A DNA stretch of 38,015 nucleotides from JANMEX01 sp031423755 (GTDB taxonomy: Bacteria > Pseudomonadota > Alphaproteobacteria > Rhizobiales > Rhizobiaceae): positions 1-38,015 of the forward strand of contig JANPGC010000117.1 in the NCBI GenBank assembly GCA_031423755.1, read 5' to 3'. Positions 1-7,475 of the stretch are shown piece after piece; within the stretch, counting starts at the first letter, position 1; every line of letters starts with the position of its first letter. Under the pieces are notes generated by a model. It ran no database searches and was not told where the DNA came from. It was given only the letters and a program-made list of their open reading frames with translations. The translations under genes were made by a program, and so were the position numbers.

Positions 1-719
1 TCCAGTTCAAACGGTCCGCGCACAGACAACTCGCGGAACCGCTTGGACCGGTAATAGTAGCTGTCGTTGAACACCTCGTCGCCTTCCTGATAAAATTTGG
101 AGCCCTCGCGGAACAGCTTGTGCTCTTTCAGATGGGCGATCAGGATTTTGCCGGTCTCAGGATCAAAAATCCAGTAGTCTTGGCCCATGTTCAGGCCTGA
201 TATCCATTTTTCAAATTCGTGCGGGACGTATTTTTCAATCTTCCAGACGCCATCTGCAATCTGTTTTGTTCTCTTCCAGAAATCCCGCTTGGCAACTGGC
301 ACCCAGAGCTGGGCGACGCCATGGGCGGCGTAGGAGAAGGCGCGGGTTTCGATGTCGTTGACGGTTATGTTGGTGTGCTGGATTTCGACAGCGACCATCC
401 TGCCGGAGGGTGACCAGACCATGACGTCGGCCCTGCGGTCCACCGCTTGCAAAAAGCCGACGCTGTGCTCAATCTCGGATTTCAAGCCGCGCTTCAGAGC
501 TGCGTTGCAGAAGGCGGTTTTGGCAAGCATGTGTTCGAGCGTTTCGGCATGCGCCCAAGTGCACTCAAACGGCGGCTTGTGGGCGAAGTGGGCGGCGACC
601 TTGCGTCCCTTCTTCAGGATCAGCGCGCCGCCGCACTCCGGCGACGGGCAAAAGTAGCTGCCACCACGCTGTGCCTCAATCGCTTCAATCCGTTGTGATC
701 CTGTCCATCCAACAAGCAT
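1..719 (-). CDS. Competence protein CoiA-like nuclease family protein (3' part outside the window)
   Basis: The reverse strand reads open from an ATG at 719 to the left edge (239 codons, no stop), so the C-terminus is missing. Seen: an N-terminal zinc-finger-like block with Cys near residues 24 and 29 (FCPSPECGG) followed by KKGRKVAAHFAH, then RADVMVW and VAVEIQHTNI around residues 97-117. That layout (Cys pair, HFAH, then D...ExQ) is the known arrangement of the CoiA family, whose core is a PD-(D/E)xK nuclease-like fold; the E-x-Q form is usual there. CoiA is linked to processing of incoming DNA in Gram-positive competence, but its role in alphaproteobacteria is not established, so function here is inference. 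An in-frame TAG lies 20 codons upstream of the chosen ATG; two TTG codons between them are alternative starts. No strong ribosome site is visible. No other competence gene is in the window. Confidence 0.76.
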   Translation of the reverse strand, partial: MLVGWTGSQRIEAIEAQRGGSYFCPSPECGGALILKKGRKVAAHFAHKPPFECTWAHAETLEHMLAKTAFCNAALKRGLKSEIEHSVGFLQAVDRRADVMVWSPSGRMVAVEIQHTNITVNDIETRAFSYAAHGVAQLWVPVAKRDFWKRTKQIADGVWKIEKYVPHEFEKWISGLNMGQDYWIFDPETGKILIAHLKEHKLFREGSKFYQEGDEVFNDSYYYRSKRFRELSVRGPFEL

Positions 720-784
720 CAGTATCCGCAGGCCGACTTGCCATGCCCCGCCCAACAAATGTGCTGCCGTATCCTAACCCGGCC

Positions 785-2197
785 TCACACAAAATCAAAC
801 GCCGACAGCCCTGTCACCATCTCATCCAAGCCCAGCGGCTTGGTGATCGGCGGGGCGGCGCGGGATAGGCAGCCTTGGCGCTCGCAGAGGCGGCAGGACG
901 GGCCGACGGGGGTGCGGGACTGGGAAAGCGCCTCGCCGTAGACGATTTCGTCCTTGAACGAGATGTCGCAACCCAGAAGGATTGCGGTGCGGCGCGGGCG
1001 CTCGTTGAAGGCACCATGCGGACCCTCGAGCGTTCGGGCGATGACCATGAAGGCGGCACCGTCCGGCATTTCGACGCTTTCGACGAGGATTTGTTGCGGC
1101 TGGGCGAACGCAGTATGGATGGGAAGTTTCGGACAGCCGCCGCCAAAGCGCGATTGCGGATAGGCCTGCGCGCCCGCGCGGCGGAAACGGTTTCCGGCCT
1201 GATCGACTTCGAGCATGAAAAACGGAATGCCCGCCGCGCCCTGCCTGCTGAGCGTGGTAAGCCGGTTGGCGGCCTGCTCGAACGAGACGCGGAAGCGCGA
1301 GCGCAGCACGTCGATGTCGTGTTTCGCCTTTTGCGCCGCCTGAAGGAACGGCTGGTAGGGCATCATGAGCGCGTGGGCGGCGTAGCGGGCCATCTCAAAG
1401 CGGGCGATGCGGCGGGCTTCCTGCGACGAGAGTTTCAGACCTTCGATCTCGGCGGCAATTGCCACCTGCATGCGCAAGAGCGCCGCCTCCATCGCCACTT
1501 CGCGCAATTGGTCGAAGGGCGACAGGCGCTCGGAGATGAACAGCCGCTGCGAATGGCGGTCGTAGCGGCGTCGCCAGTTCGGCATGGTGGCAACGGGCAG
1601 AACGCGCACAGTGACGCCATGCTGCGCGCGCAGCCAGCCCTTCAGCGCGCCTTCCAAATCGTCAGCAGGCTTCAAGAGGTGGAGGAAACTCTCGGCCTCC
1701 TCTTCAATGTGGGCAAAATGGTTGGCGCGGCTGGCAAGCAACTCCTGCACCTCATCAAGCGGCATGCGCGCGCCTGTGACCGCAGTGGCGCGGCCGTCCT
1801 TGGAGAGAAGCGCCGACAGGTCAGTCAGCCGCTCCTGGCTTTCGCGGTAGGCGCGGTAGAGCTTGACCATGGCGGCAGCAGCGTTCGGTGCGGCTTCGGT
1901 GACCTCGATCAGCTCTTCCGGGCCGGGCAATTCGGCGGAAAGCAGCGGGTCGGCAAAGACTTCGCGCAGATCAGCGACGCTGCCGCCTGCCTCGCCCTGC
2001 AGATCCTCAAGGTCGATCTTGTAGGTGGCCGCAAGCTTCAGGATCAACTGGACAGTCAGCGGGCGCTGATTGCGCTCGATGAGGTTGAGATAGCTCGGCG
2101 AAATGCCGATGGCCTCGGCCATCGCGGTCTGCGTGAGATCGCGTTCCTTGCGGATGCGGCGGATGCGGGGCCCTGCGAAGATTTTCTGTTCGGCCAT
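785..2197 (-). CDS. ScfR/RamB-type transcriptional regulator (XRE HTH + degenerate M78 + DUF2083)
   Basis: This 470-residue protein has an N-terminal XRE helix-turn-helix (about residues 8-62, including GISPSYLNLIERNQRPL). A central IrrE/ImmA-like (M78) segment follows, then a C-terminal DUF2083 part with a Cys cluster (SCRLCERQGC, about residues 432-442). Length and order match the short-chain fatty acyl-CoA regulator family (ScfR; RamB and PrpC regulators are relatives), which controls glyoxylate-shunt or acyl-CoA genes. The zinc-protease HExxH expected in active M78 proteins is not present; the corresponding stretch reads RFEMARYAAHALMMP (about 262-276), so it is probably a ligand-sensing, non-proteolytic domain. 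The gene is divergent from the small gene at 2477. No isocitrate lyase, a common neighbour in rhizobia, lies beside it. The family call is firm; the target genes are unknown. Confidence 0.86.
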   Translation of the reverse strand: MAEQKIFAGPRIRRIRKERDLTQTAMAEAIGISPSYLNLIERNQRPLTVQLILKLAATYKIDLEDLQGEAGGSVADLREVFADPLLSAELPGPEELIEVTEAAPNAAAAMVKLYRAYRESQERLTDLSALLSKDGRATAVTGARMPLDEVQELLASRANHFAHIEEEAESFLHLLKPADDLEGALKGWLRAQHGVTVRVLPVATMPNWRRRYDRHSQRLFISERLSPFDQLREVAMEAALLRMQVAIAAEIEGLKLSSQEARRIARFEMARYAAHALMMPYQPFLQAAQKAKHDIDVLRSRFRVSFEQAANRLTTLSRQGAAGIPFFMLEVDQAGNRFRRAGAQAYPQSRFGGGCPKLPIHTAFAQPQQILVESVEMPDGAAFMVIARTLEGPHGAFNERPRRTAILLGCDISFKDEIVYGEALSQSRTPVGPSCRLCERQGCLSRAAPPITKPLGLDEMVTGLSAFDFV

Positions 2198-2290
2198 CTG
2201 GATTTTACAGCGTTGTCACAAACGCCGCCTCGCCATTTCTTTACAATCTTGACAAATTTACAGCCTTATTCCGTCAAGGGCAAGACAGCA
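2198..2290 (-). promoter_or_regulatory. Upstream region of the ScfR-type regulator with three TTTACA repeats
   Basis: On the plus strand TTTACAG/TTTACAA/TTTACAG occur at 2204-2210, 2240-2246 and 2257-2263 (TGTAAA on the transcribed strand), with TTGTCA and TTGACA-like words between them. Regulators of this class often bind their own promoter, so these may be autoregulatory sites. That is inference from repetition and position only. Confidence 0.3.
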
Positions 2291-2476
2291 TGACCAGACG
2301 AAACGCCATAATTATTCAATTTATCTCGCTTTTTCGCTGCGCTGCAATGTAACAACAGTCATGAACTGGCAGGGGAAATCCGCAAGGAGCCTTTGTCAAA
2401 GCAGACAAACGCAGCATCGCCCGACAGACCGTGACAGGCTTTTACAAGCGTCATGGTGGGCAAAGAGGAGAGCATC

Positions 2477-2740
2477 ATGGTTGCCAAACCGCGCGTCAAG
2501 GAACGGGCCGAGGAACAGTCTTCGGCCATGAGCACAGACCAGCAGGCGATGATCCGCATGGTGGCAAATGATCTGCACCGCTTGAACCAGTCAGTGATGA
2601 AAGCTGTTGAGGCAGGCGTTTCGGTCGAACTCGTCCGCTCGGCACGCCATCATTGTGGCAATGGCAATTGGGGCGATCTGTTGATCCCTGTCATTGTGAC
2701 CAATGCCCAGATGCCACGGTTTGCCGACGCGGCGGAATGA
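2477..2740 (+). CDS. Small conserved hypothetical protein (87 aa)
   Basis: I do not recognise a named family. ATG 2477 is chosen over the upstream in-frame GTG/ATG codons because GAGGAGAGC sits just before it at the right distance. The product begins MVAKPRVKERAEEQ, is charged at the N-terminus, and has a predicted helical middle (MIRMVANDLHRLNQSVMKAV). It ends with a His/Cys/Asn-rich stretch (ARHHCGNGNWGDLLIPVIV). The dense, patterned sequence and strong ribosome site argue for a real gene. It is divergent from the ScfR-type regulator, across about 280 bp, and is followed by a good terminator, so it is probably a single-gene transcript. A regulatory link to the divergent regulator is possible but not shown. 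Confidence 0.74.
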   Translation: MVAKPRVKERAEEQSSAMSTDQQAMIRMVANDLHRLNQSVMKAVEAGVSVELVRSARHHCGNGNWGDLLIPVIVTNAQMPRFADAAE

Positions 2741-2762
2741 CCCCCATATCGCTGTGACGGCC

Positions 2763-2806
2763 AGGCGGGCGGGCGGAGGAGCCCTGCCCGCCTTTTGTAT
2801 ATTTTT
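2763..2806 (+). terminator. Rho-independent terminator after the 87-aa gene
   Basis: AGGCGGGC (2763-2770) pairs with GCCCGCCT (2786-2793), and GGGC (2771-2774) pairs with GCCC (2781-2784) around a GGAGGA loop, leaving one bulged T. A T-rich run with TTTT and TTTTT follows to 2806. It lies 23 bases after the stop codon at 2740. Confidence 0.66.
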
Positions 2807-2940
2807 ATGCGAAGCGGCGCCGATATTCGGCCTCTTTTCGTGCCTGCAATATTTCTTGACCACTGGCGGGAACATTTTGTCCCGGTAAACGTTTTACTCT
2901 TGCAAATTTGCAAATGACGTTCTCCGCAGGGTTCCCAAAC

Positions 2941-3087
2941 ATGAGCCGCAACGCGCTTTATCTCACAATCGGTCTGCTCGGGCTGGCCGCCGTTGCAGCC
3001 GGGTACATGTATTATCAGGAACAGCAGAAAACATCCGGCATACAGATCGATCTGGGCGACGGAAGCTTGAAGATCGAAACCAAATAG
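2941..3087 (+). CDS. Small single-pass membrane protein (48 aa)
   Basis: ATG 2941 opens a 48-codon frame ending at TAG 3085-3087. The product starts MSRNALYLTIGLLGLAAVAA, giving one N-terminal membrane helix (about residues 5-24). A short polar tail follows (YYQEQQKTSGIQIDLGDGSL and KIETK). Short proteins of this build (hydrophobic anchor, YxQEQ, then a Gly/Asp beta-like end) are common in rhizobial genomes as hypothetical proteins; that is recollection, not a search. The helix would leave about 24 residues on the periplasmic side. Function unknown. It stands alone between the terminator at 2763-2806 and the DUF3309 gene. Confidence 0.65.
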   Translation: MSRNALYLTIGLLGLAAVAAGYMYYQEQQKTSGIQIDLGDGSLKIETK

Positions 3088-3212
3088 TCTGGTGTGGCCA
3101 AACGGCCCTGCGGCGACACGTTCGTGCATTTTCGCAACTACATGTCAGGGGTGTCACAATTCGGGTGAGACCGTCGCCTGATTTTTCTTATTCTTTGTCA
3201 GGGAGACAAATC

Positions 3213-3377
3213 ATGTCCATTGGAACCATCCTTATCATCATTCTCGTCATTGCCTTGCTCGGCGGCCTCAGCGGCAGGATCGGCGGCTACGGCTATGGCT
3301 TGGGCCACGGCGGCATGGGCGGCCTTGGCATTGTGCTTATCATCCTCTTGGTGTTGGTGCTCAGCGGCCGACTTTGA
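3213..3377 (+). CDS. DUF3309 family small hydrophobic protein (54 aa)
   Basis: ATG 3213 follows GGGAGA at good spacing; in-frame codons upstream to 3165 have no such site. The product has two short membrane helices, MSIGTILIIILVIALLGGL and GLGIVLIILLVLVLSGRL, joined by a glycine/tyrosine/histidine-rich turn (GGYGYGLGHGGMGG). This helix-Gly turn-helix layout at about 50-55 residues is the known DUF3309 pattern in proteobacteria. The family is predicted to sit in the inner membrane; no function is known. It is followed by a terminator at 3397-3430 and is probably monocistronic. Confidence 0.8.
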   Translation: MSIGTILIIILVIALLGGLSGRIGGYGYGLGHGGMGGLGIVLIILLVLVLSGRL

Positions 3378-3396
3378 TAGAGTTGCATTCGTCACG

Positions 3397-3430
3397 AACG
3401 CTGCCGCTGACTTGCGGCAGCGTTTGTTTG
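3397..3430 (+). terminator. Rho-independent terminator after DUF3309 gene
   Basis: A perfect 11-bp stem, AACGCTGCCGC (3397-3407) with GCGGCAGCGTT (3414-3424), closes a 6-base loop and is followed by a short T-rich run (TGTTTG). It lies 20 bases past the stop at 3377 and before the aldo/keto reductase start. Confidence 0.66.
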
Positions 3431-3458
3431 CCCCAAGTGCTCAAAGGTGAGGCGCCGA

Positions 3459-4490
3459 ATGGACTACCGCAAGCTTGGCCCGAGCGGGGCCATCGTCACC
3501 GCTTATGCGCTTGGAACCATGACATTTGGCGCGGAGTCAGATGAGGCGACGTCGTTTCAGTTGATGGATGACTACGCAGCGGCGGGCGGGAATTTTATTG
3601 ACACTGCCGATGTGTATTCAGCGGGCGTTTCCGAGGAGATTGTCGGGCGCTGGCTGAAGTCTCGCATCAACGAAGCCGGCCAGATGGTCATCGCCACCAA
3701 AGGGCGTTTCCCGATGGGAAAGGGTCCGAATGACATCGGGCTTTCGCGCCGCCATCTTGGCCGGGCGCTTGACGACAGTCTGCGCCGGTTGGGCATTGAG
3801 CAGATCGATCTTTACCAGATGCACGCGTTTGACGCATTGACGCCGCTGGAGGAAACGCTGCGGTTTCTCGATGACAGCGTGCGCAATGGCAAGATTGCCT
3901 ATTACGGCTTTTCCAATTTTCTCGGCTGGCAGCTGACCAAGGCAGTGTGGCTGGCCAAGGCCAACGGTTATACAGCGCCAGTGACGCTGCAACCCCAATA
4001 CAGCCTTCTCGCCCGCGACATCGAGCATGAGATTGTTTCCGCCTGCCTTGATGCCGGGATGGGCATGTTGCCGTGGTCGCCGCTGGCGGGCGGCTGGCTG
4101 TCCGGAAAATACAAGCGCGACACGATGCCGACCGGCGCAACACGACTTGGCGAAGACCCGAACCGTGGCATGGAGGCGTTCGGCCCGCGCAATGCGCAGG
4201 AGCGGACTTGGGCCATCATTGACGCCGTTGAAACAATTGCAAAGGCGCGAGGCGTCTCAATGGCGCAGGTGGCACTGGCATGGGTTGCGGCACAGCCTGC
4301 TGTAACCTCGGTGCTGATTGGTGCACGCAAACGCGATCAGCTCGCCGACAATCTGGCAGCGGCAAATCTATCGCTGACGGCGGATGAAATCGCGGCGCTT
4401 AGCGCTGCGAGCGCGCCGGAAATGGCAGACTATCCTTATGGCAAGGGCGGAATTGCCCAGCGGAACCGCAAGATCGAAGGCGGGCGCTGA
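3459..4490 (+). CDS. Aldo/keto reductase
   Basis: This 343-residue NAD(P)H-dependent oxidoreductase has a TIM-barrel fold. The catalytic tetrad of the AKR superfamily is visible: Asp and Tyr in DTADVYSAG (about residues 48 and 53), Lys in IATKG (about 80) and His in YQMHAFD (about 122). The NADP-binding C-terminal part carries SVLIGARKRDQLADNL. Length is usual for the YajO/YakC-like subgroup. ATG 3459 is preferred to the upstream 3447 start because AAAGGTGAGG precedes it. It sits alone between the DUF3309 terminator and a convergent gene. The substrate cannot be told from sequence; members reduce aldehydes, ketones or sugars. Confidence 0.91.
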   Translation: MDYRKLGPSGAIVTAYALGTMTFGAESDEATSFQLMDDYAAAGGNFIDTADVYSAGVSEEIVGRWLKSRINEAGQMVIATKGRFPMGKGPNDIGLSRRHLGRALDDSLRRLGIEQIDLYQMHAFDALTPLEETLRFLDDSVRNGKIAYYGFSNFLGWQLTKAVWLAKANGYTAPVTLQPQYSLLARDIEHEIVSACLDAGMGMLPWSPLAGGWLSGKYKRDTMPTGATRLGEDPNRGMEAFGPRNAQERTWAIIDAVETIAKARGVSMAQVALAWVAAQPAVTSVLIGARKRDQLADNLAAANLSLTADEIAALSAASAPEMADYPYGKGGIAQRNRKIEGGR

Positions 4491-4511
4491 GGGAGGCGTA
4501 AATCGGCTGCG

Positions 4512-4841
4512 TTACGCCGCCCCCGTCAAGCTCGCAATGTCGCTAAACTCTCCAAGAGGCTTGACCTCCAGCATGAAGCCGTCAAGTTTTGCCTTGACGT
4601 CGTCACCGTCGACACGTGGCAGAGTGTCGAGTTCAACCCCTTCCCAGCCGACGAGCATGATGAAACTCCGTTCAAAATCATCACGTGCGTGAAGGTTCCG
4701 GCGCTGTGACAGCGAGATGCTCAAGACCTGCCCCACGCGCGTCGGTCCCCTGTGGACGGCCGCCATATACTCGTCTCGCATGAATTCGGCAAAGGCTTGC
4801 GGGTCTTTGCTTTTCGGCAGCGTCAATTCCAGCACGACCAT
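4512..4841 (-). CDS. Hypothetical protein, possible dimeric alpha/beta-barrel (109 aa)
   Basis: I do not recognise a named family with confidence. The product starts MVVLELTLPKSKDPQAFAEF and alternates hydrophobic strands and amphipathic helices (VLELTL, AFAEFMRDEYMAAV, RVGQVLSISLSQRR, RSFIMLVGWEG). This resembles the ferredoxin-like dimeric alpha/beta-barrel group (antibiotic-monooxygenase, EthD or DUF1330-like proteins). No catalytic residue can be assigned. AAAGGA stands a few bases before the start. It converges with the aldo/keto reductase, with 21 bp between the stops, so the two are separate transcripts. Confidence 0.7.
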   Translation of the reverse strand: MVVLELTLPKSKDPQAFAEFMRDEYMAAVHRGPTRVGQVLSISLSQRRNLHARDDFERSFIMLVGWEGVELDTLPRVDGDDVKAKLDGFMLEVKPLGEFSDIASLTGAA

Positions 4842-5024
4842 TGTGCGATCCTTTCACGGTTGGAGTCCCCGTGCAGGGAAGGCGGCGGAGCCTCATATTC
4901 TGTCGCCTGAGCGACGCGAAGCTTATCACATGAGCGACCGCCAGAAAAGGACCGCAACTCTGCTGATTGATCGCTCACTGGTTTCGCGCTAGCCTCCTTT
5001 CGTTAGGGCAGCGGGGAAGCAGCC

Positions 5025-5102
5025 ATGGATTTCAATATATCGATGCGACCGATTCTTGCGATTGTTGCTGCAAGCGGCACACGATGGCAGAGTCTTCCAT
5101 GA
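5025..5102 (+). CDS. Possible 25-aa upstream peptide overlapping the next start
   Basis: ATG 5025 has GGGGA eight bases upstream, the best ribosome site in this stretch. It opens a 25-codon frame (MDFNISMRPILAIVAASGTR then WQSLP). Its TGA at 5100-5102 overlaps an ATG at 5099 of the next gene in the ATGA arrangement typical of translational coupling. No homologue is known to me, and such short frames arise by chance, so confidence is low. Confidence 0.27.
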   Translation: MDFNISMRPILAIVAASGTRWQSLP

Positions 5103-5776
5103 AAGGCGCCAAGGCCGTCAAGCCAAGCGCGACAACGCGCAAGAAGAGCCAACTGTTCTGGCTGAAAACATCGACCTTGATCTTAGCCACCGTTCTTTCC
5201 CTGATGGGCAGCATCGGACAATTTTTCTTCATCGAGTCCTACGACGATGTGATCGGCGCAAGATCGGCGGAAATGCGCGATATTGAAACGCGCGCGGCAA
5301 CGCTGCGGTCTACGCAGGCGGAGTATTTCAATTCGTATGTACAGGCGAATTTGCTGTTTGCCCTGAACCCTGCCGATATCACGGTCAACAAGGGTGTGAC
5401 GGGACAGATGTATCAACTCGCAATCCTTGACCGCGCCTTCCCGTTCCGCGCGATCATGGGCGAAATGGCAATCGCCGGATTGTTCGAGTTCAAGAGCACC
5501 AATGACCAGTATCGCAAACTGTCCGAGGCGGCGCGGGCGGATCTCAGTTATGCGAGCTACAGCGCCCTCAATGCTTTCGAAAAGGACATTCTGGACCGGG
5601 CGCTGACGTTGCAACACTCGATGCAGGACCGGTTTTTCGTCGCGCAGGAGGAAAAGTCCGTCGCCGAGACTGCTCGCGACAAACGGCGGCTGTGGCTGAC
5701 CTTGATGACGGCGGTCGGGACGATCTTGCTGCTCGCGGCCAATTTGATGGAAGAGACCAAGAAGGCCGGCGAATAG
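5084..5776 (+). CDS. Hypothetical two-helix membrane protein (about 230 aa)
   Basis: No family is recognised. A basic N-terminus (KPSATTRKKSQ) precedes a membrane helix (STLILATVLSLMGSIGQFF, about residues 30-48). An extracytoplasmic domain of about 150 residues follows, mostly helical with likely coiled-coil parts (ARSAEMRDIETRAATLRSTQ). A second helix lies near the C-terminus (LTLMTAVGTILLLAANLM), with a short cytoplasmic end. The layout recalls the sensor half of a chemoreceptor or histidine kinase without an output domain. The start is uncertain: ATG 5084 lacks a ribosome site, ATG 5099 (MKGAKAV) would be coupled to the 25-aa frame ending there, and a TTG at 4967 is less likely. It is followed 74 bp later by nnr. 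Confidence 0.66.
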   Translation: MAESSMKGAKAVKPSATTRKKSQLFWLKTSTLILATVLSLMGSIGQFFFIESYDDVIGARSAEMRDIETRAATLRSTQAEYFNSYVQANLLFALNPADITVNKGVTGQMYQLAILDRAFPFRAIMGEMAIAGLFEFKSTNDQYRKLSEAARADLSYASYSALNAFEKDILDRALTLQHSMQDRFFVAQEEKSVAETARDKRRLWLTLMTAVGTILLLAANLMEETKKAGE

Positions 5777-5850
5777 GAGCGCGTTTACCCCTGGCGCTTG
5801 AATTGCAGTGCGCAAGACCGGATAGTCGGCATCGCAAAGGGAAACTCTGA

Positions 5851-7338
5851 ATGCCGCATTTCAAATCCAACGGCCATGAACTGCTGACGCCTGCCGAAAT
5901 GGGCGAGGCTGACAGGTTGACGATTGCATCCGGCATTGATGGCATGGCTCTGATGGAGGCTGCCGGGCATGCGGTGAAGGATTTGGTGCTTGGGAATTAT
6001 CCGGATTTGAAACGCGCGGTTATCCTGTGCGGGCCGGGCAACAATGGTGGCGACGGCTATGTGGTGGCGCGGCTTCTGGCCGAGCGCGGGGTGGCGGTGG
6101 CGGTTTATGGCAATGGCCCTCCGAAGGCCGGGTCCGATGCGGCAAAGGCGGCGGCGCTTTGGGCGGGCGGGAGCTTGCCGCTGGACGGGCTGACGGTTGC
6201 AGCCGGGGATTTGGTTATTGACGCGCTGTACGGGGCCGGATTCAAGGGCAGGCTTGAAGGCGCGGACGCTGCGGCGACAAGGCTGGTGCGGGACAGCGGC
6301 GCGCCTGTTGTTGCAGTGGATTTGCCCAGCGGGGTCTCCGGGTTGAGCGGGATGGCGCCGGGCGAGTGCTTTCGTGCAGAGCATACCGTCACCTTCTTCC
6401 GCAAGAAGCCGGGGCATCTGCTTCAGCCGGGGCGCGAACTTTGCGGTGAGGTGCATGTGGCAGACATCGGCATCAGCGCCCGTGTCCTCGGCTCGATCAT
6501 GCCGATGCTGTTTGAGAATTGCCCTCAGATTTACGAAAGTGCCCTGCCGCGCCCGTCTGTGACGACGCACAAATATGCGCGGGGCGCAGTCGGCGTGTTT
6601 TCCGGCGAGGCGCATGCGACAGGTGCAGCGCGGCTTTGTGCAGTGGCGGCAGCGCGGGCGGGCGCTGGCGCGGTGACCTTGCTGGGGCCGGACGGAGCGC
6701 TGACAGAGATCGCTTCGCAGGTGACCTCCACAATGCTGCGCAAGGCGGAGACGATTGCCGATGTTGAGGCGATTGCGGCGGACGCGAAGTTTCAGGCGTT
6801 GGTGATCGGTCCGGGATTTGGACGTTACCGGTATTTGCACGACGCTGTGCTGGCAACATTGGCCGCCCCCGTTTCGCGTGGCGTTGTGCTTGATGCCGAC
6901 GTGTTCTCGGCCTTTGCGCTCGAAGGCGACGTGCTGTTTGCCGCTATCAAGGGGAGCGCCGCAACGGTCATCATGACACCGCATGAAGGCGAATTTGCGC
7001 GACTGTTTCCTGAAATTGCCAAGAGCGCATTGCCCAAGCACGAACGCGCATGTGAAGCAGCGAAGCGCGCGGGCGCGATGGTCATTCTCAAGGGTGCCGA
7101 CAGTGTGATCGCCTCGCCGGACGGGCGCACGGCGATAAACTCCAATGGCGGGCCGGAACTGGCAACGGCGGGGTCCGGCGATGTGCTCGCCGGGGTCATT
7201 GTCGGGCTGTTGGCGCAAGGTATGGCGGCGTTCGAGGCGGCGTGCGCGGCAGTGCATTTGCATGCGGCGGCGGGTTCGCGGCTTGGGCCACGCCTGATGG
7301 CGGAAGAGTTGGCGGCAGAAATCCGGCTTGAGGCATGA
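5851..7338 (+). CDS. nnr: Bifunctional NAD(P)HX epimerase/dehydratase
   Basis: This enzyme repairs damaged NADH and NADPH: the N-terminal half epimerises NAD(P)HX and the C-terminal half dehydrates the S form using ADP. The 495-residue length fits the fused form (E. coli YjeF/Nnr). YjeF_N domain (about 10-215): GPGNNGGDGYVVARLL, DALYGAGFKG and VAVDLPSGVSG. Carbohydrate-kinase-like domain (about 230-490): VIGPGFGR, TPHEGEFARLF, ILKGADSVIASPDG and the nucleotide/anion motif ATAGSGDVLAGVIVGLLAQG. All key motifs are intact. The context is unremarkable for a housekeeping gene; in many alphaproteobacteria it lies near glutamine synthetase or glnB genes, and here a glutamine synthetase-like gene follows at 7476. 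Confidence 0.94.
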   Translation: MPHFKSNGHELLTPAEMGEADRLTIASGIDGMALMEAAGHAVKDLVLGNYPDLKRAVILCGPGNNGGDGYVVARLLAERGVAVAVYGNGPPKAGSDAAKAAALWAGGSLPLDGLTVAAGDLVIDALYGAGFKGRLEGADAAATRLVRDSGAPVVAVDLPSGVSGLSGMAPGECFRAEHTVTFFRKKPGHLLQPGRELCGEVHVADIGISARVLGSIMPMLFENCPQIYESALPRPSVTTHKYARGAVGVFSGEAHATGAARLCAVAAARAGAGAVTLLGPDGALTEIASQVTSTMLRKAETIADVEAIAADAKFQALVIGPGFGRYRYLHDAVLATLAAPVSRGVVLDADVFSAFALEGDVLFAAIKGSAATVIMTPHEGEFARLFPEIAKSALPKHERACEAAKRAGAMVILKGADSVIASPDGRTAINSNGGPELATAGSGDVLAGVIVGLLAQGMAAFEAACAAVHLHAAAGSRLGPRLMAEELAAEIRLEA

Positions 7339-7382
7339 CAGTCGGTGGACGTCATAAAAATCAATGAAATCGACTATTTACC

Positions 7383-7412
7383 GTGCTGCACAACCGATTT
7401 GTTGCAGTGCAC
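7383..7412. promoter_or_regulatory. Imperfect dyad upstream of puuA
   Basis: GTGCTGCACAAC (7383-7394) and GTTGCAGTGCAC (7401-7412) face each other across six bases. The outer four and inner four positions pair, the middle four do not. It lies about 65 bp before the start of the glutamine synthetase-like gene, where an operator could be expected. No bound protein can be named. Confidence 0.25.
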
Positions 7413-7475
7413 CCCTTCCTTTATCATTCAGGCAAGCGCTACAGTGGGGCTCCTGAAACAACAGCCCGGTGTATA

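Noticed and set aside
875..2293. 472-codon plus-strand frame opposite the ScfR-type regulator
   Set aside because: It is an antisense frame of a gene whose domains are clear. The translation is low-complexity Arg/Ala/Gly-rich with no motif.
5785..7263. 492-codon minus-strand frame across nnr
   Set aside because: The Nnr motifs are complete on the plus strand; the antisense product is rich in Arg, His and Cys with no family features.
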